A DNA stretch of 64,000 nucleotides, taken from positions 62,001-126,000 of the forward strand of contig BMTG01000017.1 of the NCBI GenBank assembly GCA_014649555.1, written 5' to 3'. This stretch comes from Streptomyces globisporus. GTDB taxonomy: Bacteria > Actinomycetota > Actinomycetes > Streptomycetales > Streptomycetaceae. Of this stretch, positions 32,458 through 40,787 are shown piece after piece. Numbering within the stretch: the stretch's first letter is position 1; every line of letters starts with the position of its first letter. The notes beneath the pieces were generated by a model. That model saw only the letters and a list, made by a program, of their open reading frames with translations. It had not been told where the DNA came from and ran no database searches. A program made the position numbers and the translations under genes.

Positions 32458-32630
32458 CGGCCGGACGTCCCGTCCGGGCGGTCCCGCCGCCCCAGCCGGT
32501 CCGCGTCGGCCTGCCGACGCCGTCCCTCGTCCCTGCGGCCCTGGTCGTCGAGCGCCTTGCCGTCCGACTCCTTGACCAGTCCGCGGGCCTTCAGGACCTT
32601 GGCGCGCAAGATCCTGCGTACGTCACGCAT
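32454..32630 (-). CDS. Small basic protein, possibly CsbD-like
   Basis: 58 residues: MRDVRRILRAKVLKARGLVK, then ESDGKALDDQGRRDEGRRRQ and a basic tail. AGGAGG lies 6 bases before the ATG, and its stop overlaps the TTG start of the methyltransferase gene, so it is very likely translated. The pattern K-x-K-[AG]-R/L...G...L-x-x-x-G-R-x-[DE] resembles CsbD stress proteins, but the similarity is too short for certainty. A SigB-type site with a weaker -10 lies ~130 bases upstream, which would suit a stress protein. It is the first gene of the four-gene operon. Confidence 0.6.
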   Translation of the reverse strand: MRDVRRILRAKVLKARGLVKESDGKALDDQGRRDEGRRRQADADRLGRRDRPDGTSGR

Positions 32631-32759
32631 CGTGTCCTCCTGTGCGGTCAGCAGTGGTTCCACCGTCGAGCGGTTCATGTCTCCTCGCCAGCGGGGCAGA
32701 GGCCGGGGTCCGTCACCGGGCGGTCCGGTTCCCGGTGGCTCACGCCGCTGTAAGCGGAG

Positions 32760-32783
32760 TGACCCCGAACGGCACCGCCAAAC
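32760..32783 (-). promoter_or_regulatory. Possible SigB-type promoter of the CsbD-like/HemK/CDGSH/diiron operon
   Basis: On the minus strand GTTT (32783-32780), 14 bases, GGGTCA (32765-32760). The -35 and spacing are exact; the -10 has C in place of A. The operon start codon is 130 bases downstream of the -10. Confidence 0.4.
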
Positions 32784-32853
32784 GCGCGATCCGCCGTTCG
32801 TGGACCCGTCGTACGCTGAACCCCCCGTTCCGACCGACTGACAGGAGACCCAG

Positions 32854-33540
32854 GTGGCCGCGGAGAGTCAGGTCGACGCAACGGTGGCGGAGGTCATGGC
32901 CGAGCTGGCCGCGCTGGAGGACCCGCGGGCCCGCGCGATGAACGAGAAGCACGGCGACGATCACGGGGTGAACCTCGGCAAGCTGCGGGCCATCGCGAAA
33001 CGGCTCAGGACGCAGCAGGAGCTCGCGGCCCGGCTGTGGGAGACGGACGACACCGCGGCGAGGCTGCTGGCGCTTCTGATCTGCCGACCGAGGGCGTTCG
33101 GGCGTGACGCCCTGGACCGCATGCTGCGCGAGGCCCGCGCACCGAAGGTGCACGACTGGCTCGTGAACTACGTGGTGAAGAAGAGCCCGCACGCCGAGGA
33201 GCTGCGCGTGGCCTGGTCCGCCGATCCGGATCCCGTGGTCGCGAGCGCCGGCTGGGCACTCACCACCGAGCGCGTCAGGAAGAAGCCCGAGGGTCTCGAC
33301 CTCCCGGGGCTGCTGGACGTCATCGAGGCGGAGATGAAGGACGCTCCGGACCGTCTGCAGTGGGCGATGAACCACTGTCTGGCCCAGATCGGCATCGACA
33401 ACCCGGGGCTCCGCGCCCGCGCCGTCGGCATCGGTGAGCGCCTGGGGGTGCTCGAGGACTATCCGACCTCTCCGGGGTGTACGTCTCCGTACGCACCGGA
33501 CTGGATCGCCGAGATGGTGCGCCGGCAGGACGCCGGGTAG
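32854..33540 (+). CDS. DNA alkylation repair protein (AlkD/HEAT-like)
   Basis: 228 residues from a GTG with AGGAG 8 bases upstream. It is built of HEAT-like helix pairs: GVNLGKLRAIAKRL, ELAARLWETDDTAARLLALL, DWLVNYVVKKSPHAEELRVA, WSADPDPVVASAGWALTTER. This fits the DNA-alkylation-repair superfamily (AlkC/AlkD type), which removes positively charged alkylated purines by tracking DNA rather than flipping the base. The usual length is 220-240. Aromatic and acidic residues (W in DWLVNYV and SAGWAL; D in VHDW) occupy likely catalytic positions. It is divergent from the HemK/CDGSH operon; no regulatory site is evident. Confidence 0.8.
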   Translation: MAAESQVDATVAEVMAELAALEDPRARAMNEKHGDDHGVNLGKLRAIAKRLRTQQELAARLWETDDTAARLLALLICRPRAFGRDALDRMLREARAPKVHDWLVNYVVKKSPHAEELRVAWSADPDPVVASAGWALTTERVRKKPEGLDLPGLLDVIEAEMKDAPDRLQWAMNHCLAQIGIDNPGLRARAVGIGERLGVLEDYPTSPGCTSPYAPDWIAEMVRRQDAG

Positions 33541-33551
33541 GTCGCGCCGCG

Positions 33552-33803
33552 GTGGGCCTCACTTCACTCTCCCTGCTCGTCCTGTCCTTCGTCCTCGTGG
33601 TCGACGAACCGGCGGACCGCGCGGGTGGCAGCCCCGGCCGCTCCGGGCTCGTTCCCGACGCCTGGCTCGCCGGCCACGCCGACCTGGACATCCCCACCCT
33701 CCGGGAAGCCGCCACGCTGCCGCTGCCCACCCCCGACGAGCAGTTCGACGAGCTCGTCTCGGCCGTCGTCGCCCGGATCCGCGACGGTCTCAGAGCCGGC
33801 TGA
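33552..33803 (+). pseudogene. C-terminal fragment, possibly of a TetR-type regulator
   Basis: A GTG at 33552 opens 83 residues, VGLTSLSLLVLSFVLVVDEP, then LVPDAWLAGHADLDIPTLRE and FDELVSAVVARIRDGLRAG. The helix pattern and the closing FDxxVxxVVxRIRDGL resemble the ligand-domain end of TetR-like regulators (TetR_C), but no DNA-binding part precedes it; the DNA repair gene ends 11 bases upstream. It overlaps the 3' end of the XdhC gene by 14 bases. I take it as the stump of a deleted gene. A complete small protein cannot be excluded. Confidence 0.4.
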
Positions 33804-34935
33804 CGACCCGCCGTTCCGGGCCGGGCTCCCGATGGATGGGCTCCGCTCCCCCGGTCAGCGGCAGGCCCGTGCCGCCGCGCCGGGCCGCGACGATCTCCGC
33901 CGCGATGGACAGCGCCGTCTCCTCCGGCGTACGGGCTCCGAGGTCCAGGCCGATGGGCGACCGCAGCCGGTCCAGTTCACGGTCGCCGAGTCCGGCCTCG
34001 CGCAGCCGCCGGGTCCGGTCCTCGTGGGTGCGGCGCGACCCCATCGCCCCGACGAACGCGGCGGGCATCCGCAGCGCCTCCGTGAGCAGCGGCACGTCGA
34101 ACCGGGCCTCGTGCGTGAGGACGCACAGCACGGTACGGGCGTCGGTGCGGGTACGCCGCAGATAGCGGTGGGGCCAGTCGACGACGACCTCGTCGGCCTC
34201 GGGGAACCGGGCGGGCGTGGCGAAGACGGGCCGGGCGTCGCACACCGTCACATGGTGGCCCAGGAACTTGCCGGCCCGGACCAGCGCGGCGGCGAAGTCG
34301 ACCGCACCGAAGACGATCATGCGGGGCGGCGGGACGCTGGTCTCGACGAGCAGGGTGAGCCCGCCGGGGCAGTGCGAGCCGTCCTCGGAGAGGGCGACGG
34401 TGCCGGTGCGGCCGGTGTCGAGCAGGGCCGAGGCTTCGGCAGCAGCCGTACGGTCCAGCTCCGGGTGGCAGCCGAGCCCGCCCTCGTGGGAGCCGTCGGC
34501 GCGGACGAGCAGCGCCCGCCCCAGGAATCCGGCCGGGCCGTCCACCACCCGGGCAATGGCCGCCGCCTCACCGGACACCGCGGCGGACAGCGCGGCCCGC
34601 AGCACCGCACGCTCCGGTGCGCCGGACCGTACCGGCGTGACCATGATGTCCAGGACGCCGCCGCAGGTCAGGCCGACGGCAAAGGCGTCCTCGTCGCTGT
34701 AGCCGAAGCTCTCACGCACACTCTCGCCGGTGGCGAGGGCCTGCGCGCACAGTTCGTAGACCGCGCCCTCCACACAGCCACCGGAGACCGAGCCGATCGC
34801 CGTGCCCTCGCTGTCGACGGCGAGGGCCGCCCCCGGCCCGCGCGGCGCGCTGCCGCCGACGGAGACGACGGTCGCGACCGCGAACTCCCGGCCCTCCGCC
34901 ATCCATCGGTGCAGCTCACCGGCGATGTCAAGCAT
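33790..34935 (-). CDS. XdhC/PaoD-family molybdenum cofactor insertion protein
   Basis: 381 residues. The N-terminal XdhC_CoxI domain reads FAVATVVSVGGSAPRGPGAA, GSVSGGCVEGAVYELC, LTCGGVLDIMVTPV, with the conserved Cys residues in SGGCVEG and TCGG. The C-terminal Rossmann domain (XdhC_C) has MIVFGAVDFAAALVRAGKFL, HVTVCDARPVFATPARFPEA, VGAMGSRRTHEDR and LRSPIGLDLGARTPEETA. These proteins bind Moco, add the sulfido ligand and load it into the hydroxylase. It is the last gene of the Pao-like operon, and its start overlaps the stop of the large subunit by 8 bases. Confidence 0.9.
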   Translation of the reverse strand: MLDIAGELHRWMAEGREFAVATVVSVGGSAPRGPGAALAVDSEGTAIGSVSGGCVEGAVYELCAQALATGESVRESFGYSDEDAFAVGLTCGGVLDIMVTPVRSGAPERAVLRAALSAAVSGEAAAIARVVDGPAGFLGRALLVRADGSHEGGLGCHPELDRTAAAEASALLDTGRTGTVALSEDGSHCPGGLTLLVETSVPPPRMIVFGAVDFAAALVRAGKFLGHHVTVCDARPVFATPARFPEADEVVVDWPHRYLRRTRTDARTVLCVLTHEARFDVPLLTEALRMPAAFVGAMGSRRTHEDRTRRLREAGLGDRELDRLRSPIGLDLGARTPEETALSIAAEIVAARRGGTGLPLTGGAEPIHREPGPERRVVSRL

Positions 34936-37081
34936 CCACCGCTCCCCCTGCGGGCTCCGGCCCCGTCGCGGCGAGGACCCGGTCGGGGCGGATCGGCAGA
35001 TCCCGGTGGCGCACGCAGGTGGCGTGCCAGACCGCGTTGGCGACGGCCGCCGCCGCGCCCACGATGCCGATCTCCCCGACGCCCTTGATGCCGACCGGGT
35101 CGTCCGGGTCGTGGTCGTCCACCCAGTCCACCTCGATGGCGGGGGTGTCGGCGTGCGTGGCGACGTGGTAACCCGCGAGGTCGGGGGCGTAGTGACCGCC
35201 GGTGTTGCGGTCGCGGACCGCCTCCTCGTGCAGGGCCATGGAGATGCCCCAGGTCATCCCTCCGACGAGCTGGTTGCGGGCGGTGAGCGGGTTGACGATC
35301 CGGCCCGCCGCGAAGACGCCCAGCATGCGGCGCACCCGGATCTCGCCGGTGGCGGCATCCACGGCGACCTCGGCGAACTGCGCGCCGAACGAGTGGCGTT
35401 CCTTCCGCGCGAGCGCCCCGAGGGCCTCGGTGGTGTCGGACCGTACGGTGATCCCCTCCGGCGGGATCGACGTGGTCATCGCGAGCCGCTCGCGCAGTTC
35501 GGCGGCGGCCGCCGTGACCGCCCAGGCCCAGGAGCGGGTGCCCATGGATCCGCCGGCGATCATCGCGGGGCCGAAGTCGCTGTCGCCGATGCGGACCCGG
35601 ACCTGTTCGGGTGCGGTCTCCAGCGCGTCGGCGGCGATCAGGGTGAGCGCGGTGCGGGCTCCGGTGCCGATGTCGGCGGCGGTGATCCGTACGGTGAAGG
35701 AGCCGTCGGCCTCGGCCGTGACCAGGGCCGTCGAGGGGGCGGCCCCGGCGCCGAAAGAGGCCGCCGCCGTGCCGGTGCCCAGCAGCCAGCGCCCTTCCCG
35801 CCGGACACCGGGGCGCGGGTCGCGGTCCGCCCAGCCGAACCTGCGTGCTCCTTCGCGGAAGCAGGCCGCGAGGTTGTTGCCGGCGAACGGGAGTCCCGAG
35901 ACGGGGCCGACGTCCGGCTCGTTGCGCAGGCGCAGTTCGATCGGGTCGATGCCGCCGCGTTCGGCGAGTTCGTCGAGGGCCGCCTCGATGGCGAAGGACC
36001 CCGGGGCCTCCCCCGGCGCCCGCATCCAGGTCGGGGACGGTACGTCGAGCCGGACGACGTGGTTGGCGGTGCGATGGGCGTCGGCGTCGTACAGCACCCG
36101 GGCGACACCGGCGCTGGGCTCGACGAACTCGTACACCGTGGACGTCTGGTTCAGCGATCGGTGCTCCAGGGCCAGCAGCCGGCCGTCGGGCGCCGCGCCG
36201 AGCCTGACCCGCTGGGTGGTGGGGCTGCGGTAGCCGCCCAGCGAGAACGTCTGACGCCTGGTCAGCACCACGCGTACCGGGCGTTGCAGGGCGGTGGCGG
36301 CCATCACGGCGGACACCTGGTGGGCGCGCAGGCCCTTGCTGCCGAAGCCGCCGCCGATGTGTTCGGAGCGAACCCGCACCGAGGAGGCGTCGAGCGAGAA
36401 CATCGTGGCCAGTTCGCCCTGGACCCAGCCGGCGCCCTGGTTGGAGTCGACGACCTCCAGCCGGCCGCCCTCCCACCGGGCGGTCGCCGCGTGCGGTTCC
36501 ATCATGCTGTGCTGCTCTTCGGGGGTGGTGTACTCCGCGTCCACCACGAAGGCGGAGGCGGCCAGTTGTGCCTCCAGGTCACCCTTCTCCGTCTCGGCGG
36601 GCATATGGCCGGCGGCGGCGTAGGCGCCGGGGTGGTCCGGGTGGAGCGCGGTGTCGTGCGGTTCGCTGTCGTACGTCACCACGAGCGCTTCGGCCGCTTC
36701 CCTGGCCTCCTCGGGGGTCTCGGCGACGACGAGGGCGACCGGCCAGCCGGCGAACGGCACCCGGTCGTTCTGGAAGACGGCGCTCGTCGGGTCCGGCGGG
36801 GTGCCGAGCATGCCGACGTAATCGGTGTGCAGGCGGGGGGCGTTGCCGTGGTGGAGCACGGTGAGCACGCCCGGCATGGCGAGGACCGGGTCGGTCTCCA
36901 CGTCCAGGATCCGGCCACGGGTGACGGTGGACAGCACCAGCCAGCCGTGGGCCAGGTCCGCGAAAGGGATCTCGCCCGCGTAGCGTGCCGCGCCGGTGAC
37001 CTTCTCACGGCCCTCGATACGGGTGCGGGCGGTGCCGACGGCTCCGCGGAGCGCCGAGGGGCCCGGGGTGGTGGTCGTCAT
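34928..37081 (-). CDS. Molybdenum hydroxylase large subunit (PaoC/YagR-like aldehyde oxidoreductase)
   Basis: 717 residues, close to the 732 of E. coli PaoC. The Moco-binding signature GGGFGSK is at 243-249, MRAPGE at 353-358, and the catalytic glutamate in GVGEIG at about 667-672 (Glu670), which acts as base in all xanthine dehydrogenase-family enzymes. It oxidises aldehydes or N-heterocycles by hydroxylation with water. No signal peptide is seen on any subunit here, so the complex should be cytoplasmic, unlike E. coli PaoABC. Genes overlap by ATGA. Transcription from 38657 is likely controlled by the divergent TetR protein. Confidence 0.9.
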   Translation of the reverse strand: MTTTTPGPSALRGAVGTARTRIEGREKVTGAARYAGEIPFADLAHGWLVLSTVTRGRILDVETDPVLAMPGVLTVLHHGNAPRLHTDYVGMLGTPPDPTSAVFQNDRVPFAGWPVALVVAETPEEAREAAEALVVTYDSEPHDTALHPDHPGAYAAAGHMPAETEKGDLEAQLAASAFVVDAEYTTPEEQHSMMEPHAATARWEGGRLEVVDSNQGAGWVQGELATMFSLDASSVRVRSEHIGGGFGSKGLRAHQVSAVMAATALQRPVRVVLTRRQTFSLGGYRSPTTQRVRLGAAPDGRLLALEHRSLNQTSTVYEFVEPSAGVARVLYDADAHRTANHVVRLDVPSPTWMRAPGEAPGSFAIEAALDELAERGGIDPIELRLRNEPDVGPVSGLPFAGNNLAACFREGARRFGWADRDPRPGVRREGRWLLGTGTAAASFGAGAAPSTALVTAEADGSFTVRITAADIGTGARTALTLIAADALETAPEQVRVRIGDSDFGPAMIAGGSMGTRSWAWAVTAAAAELRERLAMTTSIPPEGITVRSDTTEALGALARKERHSFGAQFAEVAVDAATGEIRVRRMLGVFAAGRIVNPLTARNQLVGGMTWGISMALHEEAVRDRNTGGHYAPDLAGYHVATHADTPAIEVDWVDDHDPDDPVGIKGVGEIGIVGAAAAVANAVWHATCVRHRDLPIRPDRVLAATGPEPAGGAVDA

Positions 37082-38070
37082 CGGGCGTCCTCCCCGGCGA
37101 GTTCGGTCAGGACGGAGACCACGAGGTTACGCATGAGGGTCACCTTGTATCCGTTGTGGGGCAGCGGCCGGGCGGCGGCCAGCTCGGCGTCCGCGGCGGC
37201 GGCGAAGGTCGCGCCGTCGGCCGGTGCGCCGGTCAGGACGGCTTCGGCCGCGCGGGCGCGCCAGGGGCGGGAGGCGACGGCCCCGAGGGCGAGGCGCGCT
37301 TCGCGTACGCGGCCGTCCTCGACGGTGAGCGCGGCGGCGACGGAGCCGATGGCGAAGGCGTACGAGGCGCGCTCGCGCACCTTGCGGTAGCGGGAGCGGA
37401 CGGCGACGGGCGCGGCGGGCAGGGTCACATGGGTGATCAGCGCGCCGGGCGGCAGGGCGGTCTCCCGGTGCGGGGTGTCGCCGACGGGGAGGTAGAAGTC
37501 GGTGATCGGGACTTCGCCGGGGCCGTCCGCGCTCTCGTAGGAGACGACAGCGTCGAACGCGGTGAGCGCCACCCCCATGTCGGAGGGGTGCACGGCCACG
37601 CAGTGGTCGGATGCGCCGAGGACCGCGTGGTTGTGGTGCTCGCCCGCGACAGCGGGGCAACCGGTGCCCGGGGCCCGCTTGTTGCAGGGCTGGGAGAGGT
37701 CGGTGAAGTAGCCGCAGCGGGTGCGCTGGAGGAGGTTGCCGCCGACGGTGGCCATGTTGCGCAGCTGCCCGGAGGCCCCGGCGAGCAGGGCCTGGGTCAA
37801 CGCCGGGTAGTGGCGGCGGACTTCGGAGTGGACGGCGAGGTCGCTGTTGGTGACGGTCGCCCCGATGCGCAGGCCGCCGTCCGCCGTGGTTTCGATGCGG
37901 TCCAGGGGGAGTTCGCGCACGTCGACGAGGAGGGCGGGGCGTTCCACGCCGGTCTTCATCAGGTCGACGAGGTTGGTGCCGCCGCCGAGGTAGCGCGCGT
38001 CCGGGTCGGCGGCGAGGAGAGAGACCGCGCCGCTGACGTCATGGGCGCGCTGGTAGCCGAATTCCCTCAT
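37078..38070 (-). CDS. Molybdenum hydroxylase FAD subunit with an extra Fe-S cluster site (PaoB-like)
   Basis: 330 residues. FAD binding: YLGGGTNLVDLMK (27-39) and the phosphate loop NMATVGGNLLQRTRCGYF (105-122). Four cysteines lie at 119, 129, 138 and 157 (RTRCGYF, SQPCNKR, GTGCPA, SDHCVAV). This is the pattern of PaoB, whose extra [4Fe-4S] cluster is absent from ordinary xanthine dehydrogenases. A C-terminal CO_deh_flav_C domain follows. It shuttles electrons between the 2Fe-2S subunit and an acceptor. It overlaps both neighbours by ATGA, so the three subunits are translationally coupled. Confidence 0.9.
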   Translation of the reverse strand: MREFGYQRAHDVSGAVSLLAADPDARYLGGGTNLVDLMKTGVERPALLVDVRELPLDRIETTADGGLRIGATVTNSDLAVHSEVRRHYPALTQALLAGASGQLRNMATVGGNLLQRTRCGYFTDLSQPCNKRAPGTGCPAVAGEHHNHAVLGASDHCVAVHPSDMGVALTAFDAVVSYESADGPGEVPITDFYLPVGDTPHRETALPPGALITHVTLPAAPVAVRSRYRKVRERASYAFAIGSVAAALTVEDGRVREARLALGAVASRPWRARAAEAVLTGAPADGATFAAAADAELAAARPLPHNGYKVTLMRNLVVSVLTELAGEDAR

Positions 38071-38657
38071 GCGGCGGCCTCCTCGGCGGCGTGCTTCCCG
38101 GCCGCGCTTCCCTCTGCGGCGTGTTCCCCGGCGGCGCGGGCGACGGCCTGGACGATCGAGACGTAGGCGCCGCAGCGGCACAGGTTGCCGCTCATCCGCT
38201 CGCGGATCTCCTCGGGCGTCAGCGGTGGCGGCCCCGCTTCGGGAGCCGGGTCGTCGGTGACGGCGCTCGGCCAGCCGGCCGCGTGTTCCTCGATGACGGC
38301 GATGGCCGAGCAGATCTGGCCGGGCGTGCAGTAACCGCACTGGTAGCCGTCGAGGTCGAGGAATGCCTGCTGGACGGGGTGCAGTTGGTCGCCCTCGGCC
38401 ACGCCTTCGATGGTGGTGATCTCGCGGCCCTCGGCCGCGACCGCGAGGCTGAGACAGGAGACGACGCGGCGCTGGTCGACCAGGACCGTACAGGCGCCGC
38501 ACTGCCCCTGGTCGCAGCCCTTCTTGGTGCCGGTGAGGTCGAGGCGCTCGCGCAGGGCGTCGAGGAGGGTGGTGCGGTGGTCGATGGGCAGGTGGTGCTT
38601 CTCGCCGTTGATGTTCAGGGTGATCGCACTGGACGTCGACGAGGGCGCTGGGGCCAT
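38067..38657 (-). CDS. Molybdenum hydroxylase [2Fe-2S] subunit (PaoA-like)
   Basis: 196 residues. The plant-ferredoxin-type cluster uses Cys48, 53, 56 and 68 (GCDQGQCGACTVL, VVSC); the second cluster uses Cys107, 110, 160 and 162 (QCGYCTPGQ, NLCRCG). The N-terminus, MAPAPSSTSSAITLNINGEK, lacks the twin-arginine leader found on E. coli PaoA. An Ala/Glu/His-rich tail with two near-repeats (GEHAAEGSA, GKHAAEEAA) extends past the usual end. It is the first gene of the operon; two palindromes for the TetR protein lie 90-135 bases upstream. Confidence 0.92.
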   Translation of the reverse strand: MAPAPSSTSSAITLNINGEKHHLPIDHRTTLLDALRERLDLTGTKKGCDQGQCGACTVLVDQRRVVSCLSLAVAAEGREITTIEGVAEGDQLHPVQQAFLDLDGYQCGYCTPGQICSAIAVIEEHAAGWPSAVTDDPAPEAGPPPLTPEEIRERMSGNLCRCGAYVSIVQAVARAAGEHAAEGSAAGKHAAEEAAA

Positions 38658-38746
38658 GTTCAGCCTTCTCTGGTGTCGGGTGACGAGGAGAACCCGGGCC
38701 TCGGTCGGCGACCGCCGGCCCCGGCCGGGAGTAAGGTAGCCCTAAC

Positions 38747-38760
38747 CGGACCACTGTCCG
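38747..38760. promoter_or_regulatory. TetR operator copy 1
   Basis: CGGACCACTGTCCG: 5-bp arms CGGAC/GTCCG around CACT. It lies in the divergent promoter region of the hydroxylase operon and the TetR gene, inside the word TAACCGGAC. Confidence 0.65.
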
Positions 38761-38778
38761 CTTACCCCGAAAACGTAA

Positions 38779-38792
38779 CGGACAGCTGTCCG
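38779..38792. promoter_or_regulatory. TetR operator copy 2
   Basis: CGGACAGCTGTCCG is a perfect 14-bp palindrome. Its centre is 32 bp (three turns) from copy 1, with the same outer arms. The two together should control both divergent genes. Confidence 0.75.
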
Positions 38793-38853
38793 GTTAACAA
38801 GGACGGGTTTCGGCCACGCACCCCGAGCCCGGTCACGCCCCCGAGGAGGATCC

Positions 38854-39438
38854 GTGTCCCAGCAGCCGAAGAAGGACACCGCCCTGCGTTCGGACGCTCA
38901 GCGCAACCGCGAGCGCATCCTGCGCGTGGCCACGGTCGAGCTGACGCTGCGCGCGGACGCCCCGCTGAGCGCGATCGCCAAGAAGGCGGGGGTCGGGCAG
39001 GGCACCTTCTACCGCAATTTCCCCCACCGGGAGGCGCTGGTCCTGGAGGTCTACCGCTACGAGATGCAGCAGGTCGCCGACGCGGCGTGCGAGTTGCTCC
39101 AGAGCCGCCCGCCCGAGCGGGCCCTGCGCGAGTGGATGGACCGGCTCGCCCGCTTCGCGATGACGAAGGCGGGTCTCGCGGACGCGATCCGCCTGGTGAC
39201 CAGCGCGCCGGGCGGACCCGCCCGACCCGGCCCCACGCCGGTCATGGAGGCGGCCGGAGCCCTGCTGCGCGCCTGTGAGGACGCCGGCGCCATCCGGCCC
39301 GGGGTGACGCCGGACGACTTCTTCCTCGCGATCGCCGGCCTCTGGCAGATCGATCCGCACGAGGACTGGGAGCCGAGAGCCGGCCGACTGCTGGACTTCG
39401 TCATGGACGGGCTGCGGGTGGGGGCGCCCGGCCGGTGA
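38854..39438 (+). CDS. TetR-family regulator of the Pao-like operon
   Basis: 194 residues from a GTG with GAGGAGGA upstream. The helix-turn-helix is clear: RERILRVATVELTLRADAPL, SAIAKKAGVGQGTFYRNFPH, REALVLEVYRYE. The C-terminal ligand domain (TetR_C_11-like) ends with IAGLWQIDPHEDWEPRAGRL. It is divergent from the molybdenum hydroxylase operon, with two strong palindromes between them. The natural reading is a repressor released by the aldehyde or heterocycle that the enzyme oxidises. The ligand is unknown. Confidence 0.9.
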   Translation: MSQQPKKDTALRSDAQRNRERILRVATVELTLRADAPLSAIAKKAGVGQGTFYRNFPHREALVLEVYRYEMQQVADAACELLQSRPPERALREWMDRLARFAMTKAGLADAIRLVTSAPGGPARPGPTPVMEAAGALLRACEDAGAIRPGVTPDDFFLAIAGLWQIDPHEDWEPRAGRLLDFVMDGLRVGAPGR

Positions 39439-39541
39439 CCGGACCGCCCGCCGTCGTTGTCGGCGGGCCGTGTGATGATGCCCCGTGAGCTGCGGGGCCT
39501 GGGGAGGGACCGCGCGCGGAAACATCGACGGGAGCGGTGAG

Positions 39542-40642
39542 TTGAGCAAGGGTGGGGCGTCCGTACCGGACGAGGAGTGGGAGCGGTTCCTGAGGGAGTC
39601 CGAGGCCGGCAGCCCGGGCGCGCCCGAGGAGCCGTCGGCGCGGGCCCGGATGGTGACCCGGCGGCTCCAGGAGGAGCCCGAACCGCCGCGGGGGTGGCGG
39701 ACGCATCAGCCGCCCCGGCCCCGGCGCGGCAAGGGCTGGTACGCGGTCGGCCTGGCGGTCGTCGTGATCCTGCTGGTCGCCGTGGCCGTCGCCCCCGGCC
39801 GGATCGTCGGCTGGTTCGACGGCGGGGGCGCGGTGGACACCCTGCCTCTCGCCGCGGAGTCGGAGCGCCCGGACGGGCCGCCCGCCCAGGAGGGGGAAGG
39901 CCCGCTTCCCACGCAGGACGAGCCGTTCGCCGGATCCCCGGCGGCCCGGTGGGCCGACGGCGCGGCGGGCATCCATCTGGCCGCGCCGCGGGCGACCGGC
40001 TGGATGAGCGAAGCGGAGGTCGGCACGGCGCTGGACCGCACCCGGGACTTCCTCGTCGCCTCCGGCCTCGACCCCGAAGTGCTGCGCGGCGAGCGGCCCA
40101 CGAAGGCCATGGCGCTCATCAACCCGCACCAGGCGGACGTGCAGGACTACCTGAAGAAGGCGTTCCGCGCGCCGGACCGCGAGAACGACCCCCTTCTGCT
40201 GTTCAGCCGCTTCCGGTCCGCCGATGTGCGGCCGGTCGGGGACGTGGTCAAGACGCGCGGCCGGGTCACCTTCCGGGAGGGCGAGAAGGGCGCGGTGGAG
40301 GTCTCCACCGACGTCACCTACGTCTACCCGGTCATGCGCGCCTCGGGCGACGACGAGGTCGCGCGCACCATCGTGCGCCGTGAGGTGGTGCTGAGCTGGG
40401 ACGACCCGGAGAAGATCGTGATCGAGCCGGGGACGTTCTCCCTCGTCTCCTACAAGGTGGACACCACCAACGGCGGTTGTGACACCTACACCGGTTATCT
40501 GATCCCCGCGTTCCTCGCCGACCGCACCACCGCCGACGGCGGCGACGGCCCGGCGGTCGACCCGTACGACCGCAGCACACCGATCGAGGAGCGGATGCGG
40601 GAGGGCGACGGCGAGGGCTGCGACATCGCCACCCGCTCGTGA
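39542..40642 (+). CDS. Single-pass membrane protein of unknown function
   Basis: About 366 residues. The likely start is TTG 39542, with GGAG 7 bases before it; the frame is open from GTG 39485, which has no ribosome site. Residues ~1-60 are charged and cytoplasmic (VPDEEWERFLRESEAGSPGA, SARARMVTRRLQEEPEP). One membrane helix follows (WYAVGLAVVVILLVAVAVAP), and ~270 residues lie outside, including TGWMSEAEVGTALDRTRDFL, LINPHQADVQDYLKKAF and two cysteines (GGCDTY, EGCDIA) that may bond. I recognise it as a conserved streptomycete hypothetical protein, without function. It stands alone between the TetR gene and the dipZ remnant. Confidence 0.75.
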   Translation: MSKGGASVPDEEWERFLRESEAGSPGAPEEPSARARMVTRRLQEEPEPPRGWRTHQPPRPRRGKGWYAVGLAVVVILLVAVAVAPGRIVGWFDGGGAVDTLPLAAESERPDGPPAQEGEGPLPTQDEPFAGSPAARWADGAAGIHLAAPRATGWMSEAEVGTALDRTRDFLVASGLDPEVLRGERPTKAMALINPHQADVQDYLKKAFRAPDRENDPLLLFSRFRSADVRPVGDVVKTRGRVTFREGEKGAVEVSTDVTYVYPVMRASGDDEVARTIVRREVVLSWDDPEKIVIEPGTFSLVSYKVDTTNGGCDTYTGYLIPAFLADRTTADGGDGPAVDPYDRSTPIEERMREGDGEGCDIATRS

Positions 40643-40787
40643 GCCCCGCCCGCCCCTGAGGAAGCGCCCCGCGCGGGCTCCTGGCCGGTCCGCGGCCTCC
40701 CCGCCACCAATCCGGCGATCGCCCGGCGCCGAATAGGCGGTGAGGGCCGCGGACACTGCCGCTCTCTCCCGTGAGAAGCGGTGCGCC

